Source: Bremia lactucae
Taxonomy: Eukaryota; Oomycota; Peronosporomycetes; Peronosporales; Peronosporaceae
Length of the DNA stretch: 16,295 nucleotides
Direction of reading: 5' to 3'
Assembly (NCBI RefSeq): GCF_004359215.1
Contig: NC_090626.1
Span: 1,066,552-1,082,846, forward strand
The number at the start of each line of letters is the position of its first letter. Positions within the stretch are counted from its first letter, which is position 1. Below are positions 1 to 8,746 of this stretch, in pieces. The position numbers were made by a program, and so were the translations under genes. Under the pieces are notes generated by a model that saw only the letters and a program-made list of their open reading frames with translations, searched no databases and was not told the origin of the DNA.

Positions 1-453
1 TGTGCTTTCGCACTAGACACACTTTCCTGGTGTCTAACCTCGAAGTCTGGTCTGCGCGATAAAGCGTCAGCCAAGACATTCGACTTACCCGGCTTATATT
101 CAACTTTGAAATTAAATTCAGAGAAGAATGTGAGCCATCTTGCCATTCTAGGCGAGAGGTGCGGTGAGTTTATTGCGGTCCGCAGTGATGCGTGATCCGT
201 ATAAACCACAAATGGTTCGGTGCCCAATAGGTGCACACGAAACTTGACAAGAGCATACTTTATTGAAAGTAGCTCTTTGTCATGCACAGGATAATTCAGT
301 TCCGCGGCTTTTAATAGCCGGGACTGATAAGAGATGACGCGGTCAACGCCGTCGTCATCCTTCTGCATGAGCGCGCTGCCGATTGCAAAATTACTTGCAT
401 CGCAGACGACGCTAAAGGGCTTATCCACTCTGGCAATGCCAAGACCGGTGCCT
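1..453 (-). pseudogene. Ty3/Gypsy RNase H domain (partial, runs off left edge)
   Basis: Minus-strand translation from about 453 to 1 is open for about 150 codons and reads as an RNase H1-type domain of a Gypsy polyprotein. It would remove the RNA strand of the RNA/DNA hybrid during reverse transcription. The four acidic catalytic positions are visible in order: FSVVCDASN, then DKELLSIKYAL, then VVYTDHASL, then NVLADALSRRPDF. The usual segment NSPHLSPRMARWL lies between the third and fourth. This part keeps its catalytic residues although the upstream reverse transcriptase lies in other frames. The frame is lost around 453-523, where it should join the thumb of the reverse transcriptase. Confidence 0.9.
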
Positions 454-523
454 TAACAAGAGATTGCTTCATTGATCTGAACGCATCTTCTTGTTCTTTA
501 AACCAAACCCATTCTGTGTCCTT

Positions 524-1410
524 TTAAAGGAGATTAGATAATGGTTTAGTTTGCTTCGCATAATTCTTGCTATACTTATGCAAGTTATTAGCGAGCCCTA
601 GGAATTGGCGCAAATCCTTCACATGCCGTGGGATTGGCCATTCCTTTACTGATTTTACCTTGTCTGGGTCTGCTCGTACACCATGTGTACCAACGATGCA
701 GCCCAGTACAGGTATCTCAGGGACCCCTATGACGCACTTTTGCAAGTTGACGTACAATTGGGCGTCCTTTAAAGTCTGCAACACAGCGTCTAAATGACGC
801 TTGTGCGACTCTATTGCGCTCAGCCCGTCCTCGGCCCTACTATGCACGAATACATCGTCAAAGTAATGGGGCGCATAGGCATGGCGCTGACGCATCACGT
901 GGCCACCACTCGGTTGAATGTTGCTAGTGCGTTTTACAAATCTTACATCCAGGCCACTACCAAAGCATACCGCTTGGGGTGCTTACTGCTGTTTTGGCTA
1001 CATCGGACTCTCTTATGAGTACCTGATACTAACCAATCTTCAAAGTCAACGCGGAAAAAGTAGTTGACTTTCCCATGGATTTAAAAAAGACATCTTTTCG
1101 CGGAGATTGGCGTTTGCGCCGGTATGGTCGCCGTGTTCAGCTTATTGTAAGCATGAACCACGCGCCATCCACCTGTGGCTTTACGCACACAAAAGGTCGG
1201 GCTGCAGTGAGGCGATTTGCTCTCACACACATGTCCCGCCTTGGCTCTCATATCGAAAAACTCATCTATATAGTCGACTTGTTCTTTCGGCAACGGCCAT
1301 TACCTGGTCACACAATACTTGGTGCCAGGTTCGAGGTATATCTCGTGCTCGATGCCCCTATCTGCTGGTAGGCGACTCGGCACTTCTTCTGGGAACACAT
1401 CGCGATGCTT
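524..1410 (-). pseudogene. Ty3/Gypsy reverse transcriptase, frameshifted
   Basis: The N-terminal part lies at about 1410-1081 (HRDVFPEEVPSRLPADRG, then KSPHCSPTFCVRKATGGWR and the fingers segment AYNKLNTATIPAQTPI). A stop falls before WPLPKEQVDYIDEFF, near 1297. The palm and thumb lie at 898-524, with the catalytic box APHYFDDVFVHS at about 865-854, then VLGCIVGTHGVRADPDKV and LRQFLGLANN. The stretch 899-1080 between them is read only by switching frames. The polymerase aspartates are still present but at least three frame breaks make the gene dead. In a live element it would copy the RNA genome into cDNA inside virus-like particles. Confidence 0.9.
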
Positions 1411-2206
1411 TTACAGAACTAAAAGAACGGGCTGTGTCTCAAGTCATCCCAGTCTTCAGCAGCGAACCGTTTCTTTTTGTCCGTTTCTAGAATGCTCACG
1501 TCCATTGTGGACGACAAGCAACATTCCAGCAAGTGCTCTTCTGGAACTGGTGTGACAATTTTGTGGATTATTCATCCCTTTAATTCGGCAAGGAACAGAT
1601 TCCACGACATCTCCGGGAGATTTATTATCTCGGGCAGATTTAAAGACTTGCAGGAGCACCTCAACTGAGGATGCTTCCGCAATTTCGTCTTTGATGGCCT
1701 CGAACACCTCGTTTGAAGGCCCGTCCTCTTTATTAGGGACTGATCCAAAGGTCACTCATTTAGACGTGCCTTTGATCATCCTAATCTGTCGGGTACAAGT
1801 TCTTTGAGTCACCACGAGCTTTGACTGGGAAGCGGTGCCGTTGCCCTTCTAACGACTTCCTTCCAACCGCACCAGGCTATTGGCACTGTGCCGATTCATG
1901 CGACGCTTGACTTCCTGTCAGCTCGCCGTCTACTGCCATAGGCTTTTGGCTCTGTGCAGGACATTCGGACGCATGACTACTTGTAAACGTCCTTTTCACT
2001 ACCTCAGTCTCCACGAGCTGGGTAAGAATTGGTGGCGTTTGACATCCCGTCAACGCACCTTCAACTGTGTTCGACTTGCATACACCTCTCGCAGGAGCAC
2101 ATCCTTTCCGGTGTCCCGCGTAGATTTCGCAACTGTGCGTGTACGCCAGTCTATCAATGGTTGGTGTTTTGCCAACCATGACGTGCCTAAGATGGACTCT
2201 CCATAC
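1411..2206 (-). pseudogene. Protease C-terminal part and protease-RT linker, degraded
   Basis: Just downstream of the protease frame the minus strand reads WLAKHQPLIDWRTRTVAKS near 2180-2110. This matches the flap-to-C-terminal segment of Gypsy proteases, usually of the form LGRPWL...IDW. The remaining 1456-2000 is a hydrophilic linker with no recognised domain, in several frames. Two imperfect copies of a short segment occur in it (EGALTGCQTPP and DGELTGSQASH), which suggests a small internal duplication. Placement between protease and reverse transcriptase is the main evidence. Nothing here suggests an independent gene. Confidence 0.6.
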
Positions 2207-2779
2207 CTAGCACTGTGAACTTTTTTTTACAAGAGAAGTCACTAAAGCTGAAGGCGAGTTCTTCTGAACTCCCTCATACTTAACGAGCGCGCCGTTCGCT
2301 AAACGAAAGGTCACCTCTTCTCGCTTGCCATCCTGGCAAAGCGACTCAAACATCGCCGGTCTCTTTCTTAGAGCCGCGAGTTTTACATAATTTTGTAATG
2401 CACCCGAATTCACTAGGAGGGTCATCACCTGGTCATAGCATCTTACCTGAGCGCTACAGACCAGCAAGGTTGAGGTCCGAAATTTCGAGACCTCAGGGAC
2501 TATGCTACCCATTTGTTCCACAACTCTGAGCTTAGGGGTAGCTTCAGAGTCCGCGCAGTAAGGCACCCCGCCCCTGCAGCGCTCCTGCATTTCCGACCCC
2601 TCAGTGGTCGATGCAGAAATCATGCGTCTCGCTCGCTGGTTTTTGCCTTCGCCCTTTGCGAAGGGTGTCCTCTTGCTGGGTATCTTTGCCCCAGTAGGGA
2701 TCCTGGCAGAGCAGCGAGTCATTAAATGGCCGCGCTTGCCGCATTTAAAGCAGAATACATCTACATTGCCCAGCTCCAT
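2207..2779 (-). pseudogene. Gag zinc knuckle plus retropepsin-like protease
   Basis: A 190-codon frame. Near its start is a CCHC nucleocapsid knuckle, CFKCGKRGHLMTRC (C-x2-C-x4-H-x4-C, residues 10-23), which binds the element RNA. A basic linker follows (KRTPFAKGEGKNQRARR). The protease core then starts near residue 115: VMTLLVNSGALQNYVKLAAL, followed by VTFRLANGALVKYEG. In aspartic retropepsins the active site is D-[ST]-G-A. Here the codon at 2408-2410 reads AAT, so the catalytic Asp is Asn and the enzyme should be inactive. The frame ends at a stop after KKSSQC, and the rest of the protease is in another frame. The true gag-pol start lies further right, so the first Met here is not a real start. 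Confidence 0.9.
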
Positions 2780-2856
2780 GGGAGTGGCATCTGTCCTCTT
2801 GGTTCACGGCTTATACCAAGCAATCACTGAGGCACTGTTGTAGGATTACTCCTCAA

Positions 2857-3225
2857 CTAAGGCAATTTGGATTGCCCCTTCCATCGTCGACGGCACCTTT
2901 CTGAAAAGGGCCTGTCGTGATAAGCGATGCCCCCCCGAAGTCCGTTCATAAGCGTGGGCACCTTAATGTGCTCCTGAATCGAACCTACGGTTCTGGACGC
3001 CGACACCGAGCGCATCTCTTGCACATACTCTTGCAGAGACCGCATCGCCTGTCGCGCTCGAAAGAAGGGCGCCTGGAGAAACCCTTCGTTGTTTGGCGGC
3101 TGGTACATGGCGCGAATCTGTGTCTTAATGATCTTTTATGTAGAATACGCCTTAACTTTGGCTATAAGCGTCGAGTAAGCCCACTCTGAGGCCTTGCTGC
3201 GCATAGTAACCTGAAGGCACCACGT
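2857..3225 (-). pseudogene. Ty3/Gypsy gag (capsid) fragment
   Basis: The minus-strand frame starting MYQPPNNEGFLQAPFFRARQ continues with RSLQEYVQEMRSVSASRTV and EHIKVPTLMNGLRGG. Each has a near-identical counterpart in the intact gag at 15615-16295 (residues about 163-220 there). DNA similarity continues upstream to about 3200-3225 (AAGGCCTCAGAGTGGGCTTA is shared with the intact copy near 16012), but in that part stops interrupt the frame. Capsid proteins of this type assemble into virus-like particles. The gag N-terminus, leader and 5' LTR are missing here. Confidence 0.85.
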
Positions 3226-3299
3226 GCGAGCTCATTAGCCTCTGAAATAAAAGAGAGCTACAGTCAGGACAAACATAGTCGCCTGCTGTTATTAAACTT

Positions 3300-4815
3300 A
3301 AGTGGACGAAAGGTTACCCTTCCGTCGCACCTAAAGGCAAGGCTAAAATCGCTTTAGCTACAGCACAGACATGTTATGGCATCCGCTGCCGCCCTGTGAT
3401 CTCCTAAGAATCTATGTGCCTCCGTACATAGTTCTCAAGTTGATAATTCTTCACGAGCTCCATGATGCGCCATCTAGTGGGCATCTGGGCAGTGAAAAGA
3501 CATTCTTACGAGTGTCAGAGGAATTTTGGTGGCCACATCTATACAGATGGGTGGCCAACTATATCCGCTCTTGCGAACAGTGTCAGCGCATTAAGCCTGT
3601 ACCGTCCAGCAGTGCGCCACTGGAGTTGCTTCCGATTCCAACCAACTGTTGGAAGTCAGTAAGTCTGGACTTCATGTTTGGCATGCCGCTCGATCATAGG
3701 GGTCGGACAGGGCTTGTCGTCTTTGTAGACAGACTGAGCAAGATGGTGCATTTCGCACCATGTAAGACCTCGATCACAGGCAAGGAGGCAGCTCTCTTGT
3801 TCCTGGTTCATGTTTAGCGACTGCACGGGATGCCCGAGTCCATAGTATCGGACCGGGATCAACGTTTTACGTCTGTTTTTTTTGGCGACATGTGTTTGAG
3901 CAGCTAGGTAGCAAGCTGTACATGTCGACCGCAGATCATCTCCAGACCGATGGCCAAACAGAACGTGCCAATCGGATCGTGGCGGATGTCTTGCGCACTA
4001 TAACAACTCCCAGAGAGTGGAGCAAGCAATTGCCCTTTGTGGAGTTCGCTATAAACAACAGTATCCACGCCAGTACGGGTGAGACACTGTTTAATATTAA
4101 CGGACTGCGCCATCCTCGGACGCCAGTCTCGTTTGTGCGCAGCCCGAGCATTTGTGGGGGAGAGCCCCTCACTATGCTCGGTGCAAAAGAAGGACCAATG
4201 TGACGATGACCCGCACGGTATCATGCCAACGACAGAAAATTGCCCTAGTGATCCTGCCAGTTTAGCAGTAGTCAATAAAACTACGTCCTATGACCGACCT
4301 CTCGGCGGTATTATAGGCGAGTTTTATGCCAAAAGCGTGAGCAAGGCTCATCGCTTTGTGGATGAGCGATTGGCCATCACACGACAAGTCCGTGACGCGA
4401 TGGCAAGGCACAGGACAAGAATATGCGGACCGAAATGGTCGCAAAAATAGTGAACGCTTTCGAACGGGTAAAAACGTGCTATTAAGTACTCCTCTCTACC
4501 CAAGAATGCAATTTCTGTACTAACCTGAAGGTACTACGAAGTTGTTGCCGCTTTCATTGGGCCTTTCACGGTGGTAGAAGACGTTAGACACCTAATCCAT
4601 GCCGCATTTGTCCGCATTCCGATGCGATGAAACAGCGGTTGCAGGGAATTAATTTCGCCCGCTTGCGTGTGAAAGAAATCATGGCGGTACTGTACCCCGT
4701 GTTTTTATCTCGCAACGCTGCTTCTGCTAGTCCATTTGAGACTATCGAAAAGGCCTCAGCTGGTGCTCCTTTCATAGGCAGCCACCAATTGAACAGTCAA
4801 AGGTTGTTTTATTAA
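3300..4815 (+). pseudogene. Ty3/Gypsy integrase and pol C-terminus, frameshifted
   Basis: Plus-strand frames give an integrase zinc domain (HELHDAPSSGHLG ... CEQCQRIKP, an H-H-C-C site) and the start of the DDE core, KSVSLDFMFGMP (first Asp codon 3668-3670). SDRDQRFTSVFF follows (second Asp 3851-3853), then TADHLQTDGQTERANR (Glu codon 3961-3963). The interval between the second Asp and the Glu is 107 nt, that is DD35E spacing plus a frameshift. Two lesions are clear: a TAG at 3815-3817 and a shift in or near the T8 run at 3876-3883. FVEFAINNSIHASTGE and further host-site-binding sequence follow to about 4450. A weak match to the GPF segment (FIGPFTVVE, near 4550-4580) comes next. The Ala/Ser-rich frame 4627-4815 is probably the pol tail. 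The catalytic triad is intact, unlike the copy at 9640-11933. Confidence 0.88.
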
Positions 4816-5149
4816 AAACAATTCTAATGCACTCTCACGAATTTTGTTTGTACTAAAGGTGTATTAGTAAACATTTTTAAAATGGTACTTCGAATTTTTT
4901 GCTAGCACTTTTTTAATCTTCACTGTAAACAAATACAGTGAAATGTTTGAATTCATTTTGCGAAGGGATGCACAACAAGTGTGTCAGGACGCTACATAAA
5001 CCTTAAGGATGCTCATTAATTGCTTAAAACGAATTATCCTAACACAATGATGTCTAATGACGCGGTCCCCGTTGCTCTAATTAAAAGCGTGTTTTTACCA
5101 TCCCCAGCCACCGAAACCACCCCAGCGTCACCCCTAGCACTTGCCATAC
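4816..5149. other. AT-rich spacer without recognisable gene
   Basis: About 330 bp between the pol tail and the rearranged LTR. It is AT-rich with many short stops in all frames. A short inverted repeat, TAGCACT (5135-5141) and AGTGCTA (5155-5161), straddles the start of LTR similarity. No PPT, ORF or RNA gene could be supported. Confidence 0.5.
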
Positions 5150-5508
5150 ATAATAGTGCTATCTACAGGAATGACATTTTTGATTGGTACAAATAGGTAT
5201 ATATAGCTAATACGAATAAACATAAATCAGTCTGAAAACTTCTTCCTACTTAGTAAGTGCGCGAGGAGCCAAAACCGCTCCCTTGACGACACTAAACCAG
5301 AGTACTTAGTGCGTTGGATGAGGTCGCTTATTCCCCCCCCACAACTACCTCACTGCATACAAGAGAAGACGGTCTAAGGCTTCCTCGATTTGCTTGGGTG
5401 TGTGCTAAGTAGAGTGTGGCCGCAAAAGACGTGCCCGCCTACACTTGGTAGCACTTGAATTTCTTCCCCCGACCCCATCTCTGCGTGTGTACGTGAGGAT
5501 TAGCTGTG
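5150..5508 (+). repeat. LTR distal part (TATA to U5), plus orientation
   Basis: Aligned by eye with the LTR at 14972-15559, this stretch matches from about 15205 to about 15548. Shared blocks include TCAGTCTGAAAA, AGTAAGTGCGC, AGTACTTAGTGCGTT, GTGCCCGCCTACACTTGGTA and CATCTCTGCGTG. The proximal 200 bp of the LTR is not on its left side. It is found to the right in inverted orientation (5509-5727). The last few bases of the LTR (CTCAACA in the right-hand copy) are missing at the junction. Confidence 0.85.
5198..5238 (+). promoter_or_regulatory. Predicted LTR core promoter (TATA plus initiator)
   Basis: TATATATAG at 5198-5206 lies 29 bp upstream of TCAGTCTGAAAA at 5227-5238. The same spacing and initiator-like block recur in the two other copies of this LTR (8102/8130 and 15252/15281). 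TCAGTC fits a general Inr consensus. Activity is inferred, not shown. Confidence 0.5.
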
Positions 5509-5727
5509 TCTTTCTGGATACTTCGCGTATCGAAAGACGCTAGGCGTCATCCCTCCTAATGTGAATGCACCTGTGCGCATCACATTCACAAGGGTTGGTC
5601 ACCAAATGTGAGCCACACCCGAGTAATGGGTCTAACTACTTTATTTAAGTAATTGACCGTTCTCATAAGTACACCAAGTGTACTTAATGGGGACTGTGTA
5701 ACGTTAGGGCAACTTTAACCCGTTTCA
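5509..5727 (-). repeat. LTR proximal part (start of U3), minus orientation
   Basis: The reverse complement reads from about 5727 as TGAAACGGG, then a TGCCCTAAC block, then GTTACACAGTCCCC, CTCGGGTGTGG, GTGACCAACCCTTGTG, CATTCACATTAGGAGGGATG and GAAGTATCCAGAAA. This is collinear with 14972 to about 15195 of the right-hand LTR. The likely ancestral start is TGTAACGGG, the same start as the LTR-like unit at 11934. Similarity stops at about 5510, where the plus-oriented distal part ends. A 9-bp perfect hairpin (TAAGTACAC / GTGTACTTA, 5666-5686) lies inside it. Confidence 0.85.
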
Positions 5728-5952
5728 GAATTGGTCAGATAATTCTCAAGCATCAGCAAGTAACGCTGATTACGTTATCAAGGGGGCGGAATACAAGAGT
5801 TGTTTGATATGAGCAAAGTGATATAGCTCTGTACGTAGTCGACGTGATGCAGTTAAGATTTTAAAATCATATTTTAATTCTTGCATTCCAGAACTATTCG
5901 AATAGTTGAAATTTCTTACGCCGCATCCTGGACGTATCCATTGTACTTTCTG
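5728..5952. other. Spacer with no supported feature
   Basis: Flank of the minus-oriented LTR start. There is no purine-rich tract immediately outside the LTR, so this end looks like host or older repeat sequence rather than the 3' interior of an element. No convincing frame on either strand. Confidence 0.4.
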
Positions 5953-6355
5953 TCATTTGTTTGCTTTCGATTTGGACATAATTGAACGAACATATTTTCT
6001 GATATCAAGATTGTGCCCCGTCCAGATACCGCGAAACAGCAGCATAGACAACTCATTAGGATCAGTTATGACGTCAAAATCTTTTATGACAACGATTCGC
6101 TATGTGCAGAAATGAATTGCGAACAAAGGACCACAATGTATTCTTTGCAGTAACAGCAAAGTTAAGGTCTCTAAAGTAAGAGCCATTGCAGTAAATGCTT
6201 GGGTTAAGATCACTATTGCGAACTAAGAGATTTCGGAGAAAATAAGTTGCAACCACACAAACTAAAGCTATCTTATTTCCAGCAAGCCTGACGTACACGT
6301 TCAAATCCGTCTGTGCAATGCTTATGTAACGATTCAAACTGCCAGTAACGCGAGA
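5953..6355 (-). pseudogene. Unrecognised frame directly downstream of pol, one frameshift
   Basis: The pol frame of 6356-6830 stops at TAA, and the same frame then stays open for about 93 codons (6355-6074). It contains DLNVYVRLAGNKIALVCVV, then NPSIYCNGSYFRDLNFAVTA. Shifting frame near 6090 gives about 55 more codons (VIKDFDVITDPNELSMLLF ... SMSK-like basic end) to a TGA at 5953-5955. I do not recognise the family. The segment IALVCVVATYFL is hydrophobic but short for a sure membrane helix. It could be an extra 3' ORF of the retroelement (env-like position), a captured gene, or chance open sequence. The smooth continuation after the shift favours a decayed real gene. Confidence 0.4.
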
Positions 6356-7060
6356 TTAATCGTGGTGCACTCTTCCGTAGCCGGAAATATCAATACATAG
6401 GGCATCGATCGGTTCCCAAGAGTCAAAACGCTTCGAGTAACCTTTCCATTGGACGAGGATCTGATACATTTCCCTCACGGAGCGGTGGGTAAGCAACCTT
6501 CCAACAAGGAAGAGTTGATCCCCACCCGCATTTATTAGCGCAGGCGGCGCCCGATAGGAGTGGCGATCACGCCCACCAACTCGTGGCTGCCTTACCTTCA
6601 CCCGTTCAGTCGCAGGCGTTATGTGCTGCCGAAAGACGTATTGTGAATCCCGAGGGTCAAGTCTTGCGACTGATCTCGGATCTTTGTGATGTCTGAGCGA
6701 AGGCTCGTCGGGTATGACGCCTGAAGACTCGCTTCGACCTTCTAGGGAAGATAATGCTGAGGGATCCGCGCTACTCGCCTGATGCTCCTCACTCTCCGAG
6801 TCCTGTTCGTGGTGATAGGAGTCGGTCGGCTAATAATTTTTACGCCTTCTTCGTCCCCCTCACCCGAACGAAGCTCGACTCACAGTCAGTGTCAATACCG
6901 ATCTCCTCAGACGATTGGGGTATGTGATCTCATTTGAACTGCATACCGACGCAGACGGTCCCGTAAAATACGAGATGTTTCATCGTATACGGGGAAAGGG
7001 CGTTTCATTTGAACGCGACACGACCCGGATCGGGGAAATACGTCCATGCGATTTTCCCTG
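6356..7060 (-). pseudogene. Ty3/Gypsy pol C-terminus with chromodomain
   Basis: The minus-strand frame 6830-6356 is open for about 158 codons. It starts with an acidic Ser-rich linker (HHEQDSESEEHQASS, then SVARLDPRDSQYVFRQH) and ends in a chromodomain: GGDQLFLVGRLLTHRSV, YQILVQWKGYSKRFDSWEP. Chromodomains at the C-terminus of Gypsy integrases (chromoviruses) steer integration to particular chromatin. The aromatic and tryptophan positions (F, W, W of WKGY and DSWEP) are visible. Upstream to about 7060 related linker sequence is readable only across frameshifts and stops. No integrase core is present between this and the unknown frame at 7140, so the copy has lost most of pol. Confidence 0.8.
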
Positions 7061-7139
7061 AGCCTTCCATGATTAAAGACGCCATAATAATTATGTGCGT
7101 CTACAAGAGCGCGCTCTAGGAGCGACGCTCTTGGCCCGT

Positions 7140-7890
7140 TTAATCGAGGCCATTTAGATGGAGGGAGTATCTTCGGAATGTCACCGTCACAAAGCCACGT
7201 TCAAAATGAATGGCTTGTGACACCGATTGAGCACGTTCACGTGTCCTCAGCGGAACATTAGGCTCAGAATGCTCTATGTCAGAACCATTATGGATTATGG
7301 TCTGAGCATACAGCGTTGAGGTTTTACCCAACGGAGTAGCGGCTGCACCTCTATGGGCAGCGCTCTCATTAATGGTCGCTGTGCTATCCAGCGCAGACAA
7401 CGAGACAGCATTTGTAAATGTTGCTGTCTCCATGTTGTGAGCAATGATAGAAGTTTGAATGGGCAATAATGCGCCATCATCATTCCTCATGAGCTCGTTA
7501 TCCGCATCACTACTATGAGGTGACGGCAACGGTGTCGATTCATTGTAGTCCACAATGAGCGACGGATCAGCATCCTCACTGTTAAAGTGGAATGGATCGT
7601 TTAGCACCGTTAACGCTACAGCAGTAGTAGCTGTCGGTATTTCGACCAAGGCATTGGACGCTGCCGGCGTGTTAACGCGGCGCGTGAGGTTAGCCCGTGG
7701 TTGAGTGGGTGTCTTCGCAGAAGACCCACCAACGTGGCCCCTTTTAGGTGGCACATTACGCTCCATGTAAGACAGAGTTAGAGGTTGCAAGAGTGAATGA
7801 GAGAAATTAGCGGCGCGTGATGCAGCTCGCTCTTCCTCTGTCCTTTTTGGCGAATTTCGAAATGTAAATTCGTTTATAATGGATGGGGTG
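7140..7890 (-). pseudogene. Unrecognised Ser/Thr/Asn-rich protein frame (about 250 codons open)
   Basis: Open on the minus strand from about 7890 to TAA at 7140-7142. The first ATG is MERNVPPKRG at about 7766. Upstream sequence is also open (NEFTFRNSPKRTEEERAASR), so the real start may be lost. The composition is low-complexity and hydrophilic, with acidic and Ser/Thr-rich stretches (FNSEDADPSLIVDYNESTPL, SPHSSDADNELMRNDDGA) and no fold I can name. The plus strand is rich in stops here, so this is the coding strand. Its 5' end abuts the LTR at 7892. It may be a gag-type N-terminus, an antisense ORF of the element whose LTR adjoins it, or a host gene cut by the LTR. Confidence 0.45.
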
Positions 7891-7891
7891 G
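7881..7891 (+). other. Possible polypurine tract before the LTR
   Basis: GGATGGGGTGG lies directly upstream of TGTAACAGG, the start of the plus-oriented LTR at 7892. A polypurine tract at this place primes plus-strand DNA synthesis. It resembles the tract at 8644-8631 (minus), which ends GGGGTGA before TGTAATGGGG. Confidence 0.4.
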
Positions 7892-8352
7892 TGTAACAGG
7901 CTAAAATAAACCTTATGTTACACAGTCCCCGTTAAGCACACTTTGTGTACTTAAACAGAAGGTTAATTAGTTATAAAAAGTAATTAGACCCTTCACTTGG
8001 GTGTGGTTCGCATTGTGACCCACCGATGTGTATGTGGTGCACATAGGTGCTTTCACATTAGGAGGGATGTTGGCTAAGTATCTAAAATATACGAACGCAG
8101 GTATTTTATTCAATACGGTTAAATATGTATCAGTCTGAAAACTATTTCCTACTTAGTAAGTGCGCACGAGGGGCTGGAACCGCTCCCTTGACGACTCTAT
8201 ACGAGAGTACTTAGTGCGTTGGGTGAGGACGCTAAGACGCCACCCACAACTACATCACTGCATGCAAGAGAAGACGATCTAAATGCTTCCTCGCTGTGCT
8301 AGAAGTGTGCTTAAGTAGTGCATGGCAGCATTAAGACGTGCCCGCCTACAAA
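7892..8352 (+). repeat. LTR copy, truncated at its 3' end
   Basis: Starts TGTAACAGG and follows the right-hand LTR (14972-15559) block by block: TGTTACACAGTCCCCGTTAAG, TTGGGTGTGGTTC, GTGCACATAGGTGC, TTCACATTAGGAGGGATG, TCAGTCTGAAAA, AGTAAGTGCGC, GACGTGCCCGCCTAC. It breaks off at about 8352, roughly 70-80 bp before the expected end, where the AT-rich minus-strand LTR begins. It is either a solo or a 3' LTR. The purine tract at 7881-7891 favours a 3' LTR whose element interior to the left has been replaced. Confidence 0.85.
8102..8142 (+). promoter_or_regulatory. Predicted LTR core promoter
   Basis: TATTTTAT at 8102-8109 lies 28 bp upstream of TCAGTCTGAAAA (8130-8141). This copy matches the arrangement in the other two LTRs of the family, although the surrounding sequence has diverged. 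Confidence 0.45.
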
Positions 8353-8630
8353 ATATACTTAAGTTCTTCTGTTTCTTTTTATTTAATACTTCCTTTAATA
8401 TTAACTAAAACAAAACGTGTAATAATGCCTTATCTCTCTCTCTCTTTGCGCGCGTCCAGTGCTGACTGGACCGCGGAGAAAGGAGATATAATGGCCTATT
8501 TATAATTGGATAACAGTTTTTGAATACTACTATATAAGGTAATATTCTCTAAATATTCTCGATCTTTCAGATAATATATTATTTAACAACCTTTAAGTGT
8601 TAATTTCATGCAACGATACGCCCCATTACA
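8353..8630 (-). repeat. 3' LTR of the minus-strand chromovirus (left end uncertain)
   Basis: On the minus strand the LTR starts TGTAATGGGGCG at 8630, next to a purine tract. It resembles the minus-strand start of the unit ending at 12604 (TGTAACGGGCTATGCCGTTT). A TATAAATA box lies at 8505-8498. Downstream of it is a perfect 7-bp hairpin (GTCCAGT / ACTGGAC, 8454-8471) and a (TC)n run at about 8433-8446. The left boundary near 8353 is set only by where the other LTR stops. No terminal CA can be assigned, so the end may be truncated. Confidence 0.6.
8498..8505 (-). promoter_or_regulatory. TATA box of the minus-strand LTR
   Basis: Reads TATAAATA on the minus strand, about 125 bp inside the LTR start. 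The hairpin at 8454-8471 would fall near the expected transcript 5' end. Confidence 0.35.
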
Positions 8631-8644
8631 TCACCCCTCCCTTC
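8631..8644 (-). other. Polypurine tract of the minus-strand Gypsy element
   Basis: The minus strand reads GAAGGGAGGGGTGA immediately before TGTAATGGGG, the LTR start. A purine-rich run at this position is the expected plus-strand primer site of an LTR retrotransposon. It fixes the LTR as the 3' LTR of a minus-oriented element. Confidence 0.6.
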
Positions 8645-8746
8645 AACCACAACCACTCTGATTGTCATTGAATAGAGTGGCCATTATTAGACCACCTCAT
8701 TGAAAACGATGTCGATTAGTCAAAACCATCGTTTTCAACTCAATCG

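Larger units (their letters stand above)
1..3225 (-). mobile_element. Decayed Ty3/Gypsy LTR retrotransposon, internal part (gag to RNase H)
   Basis: Read right to left on the minus strand, fragments appear in canonical Ty3/Gypsy order: gag (3225-2857), CCHC knuckle and protease (2779-about 1860), reverse transcriptase (about 1410-524) and RNase H (453-1). The integrase would lie beyond the left edge. Frames change repeatedly and stops interrupt them, so the copy cannot make a polyprotein. No LTR is seen beside the gag end. The sequence is broken near 3226-3300, where a plus-strand integrase copy begins. The gag piece is closely similar to the intact gag at 15615-16295, so the two belong to the same or sister families. 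Confidence 0.9.

Noticed and set aside
1075..1490. Overlapping plus-strand frames of 98 and 127 codons
   Set aside because: They lie antisense to reverse transcriptase motifs on the minus strand and show no domain.
7891..7923. Two LTR starts facing each other (GTGTAACA and TGTTACAC)
   Set aside because: Comparison with the other two LTR copies shows homologous sequence left of TGTTACAC, so both motifs belong to one LTR that starts TGTAACAGG at 7892.
8476..8494. AAGGAGATATAATGG resembling a bacterial ribosome binding site and start
   Set aside because: The window is eukaryotic, the site lies inside an LTR and no frame of useful length follows.
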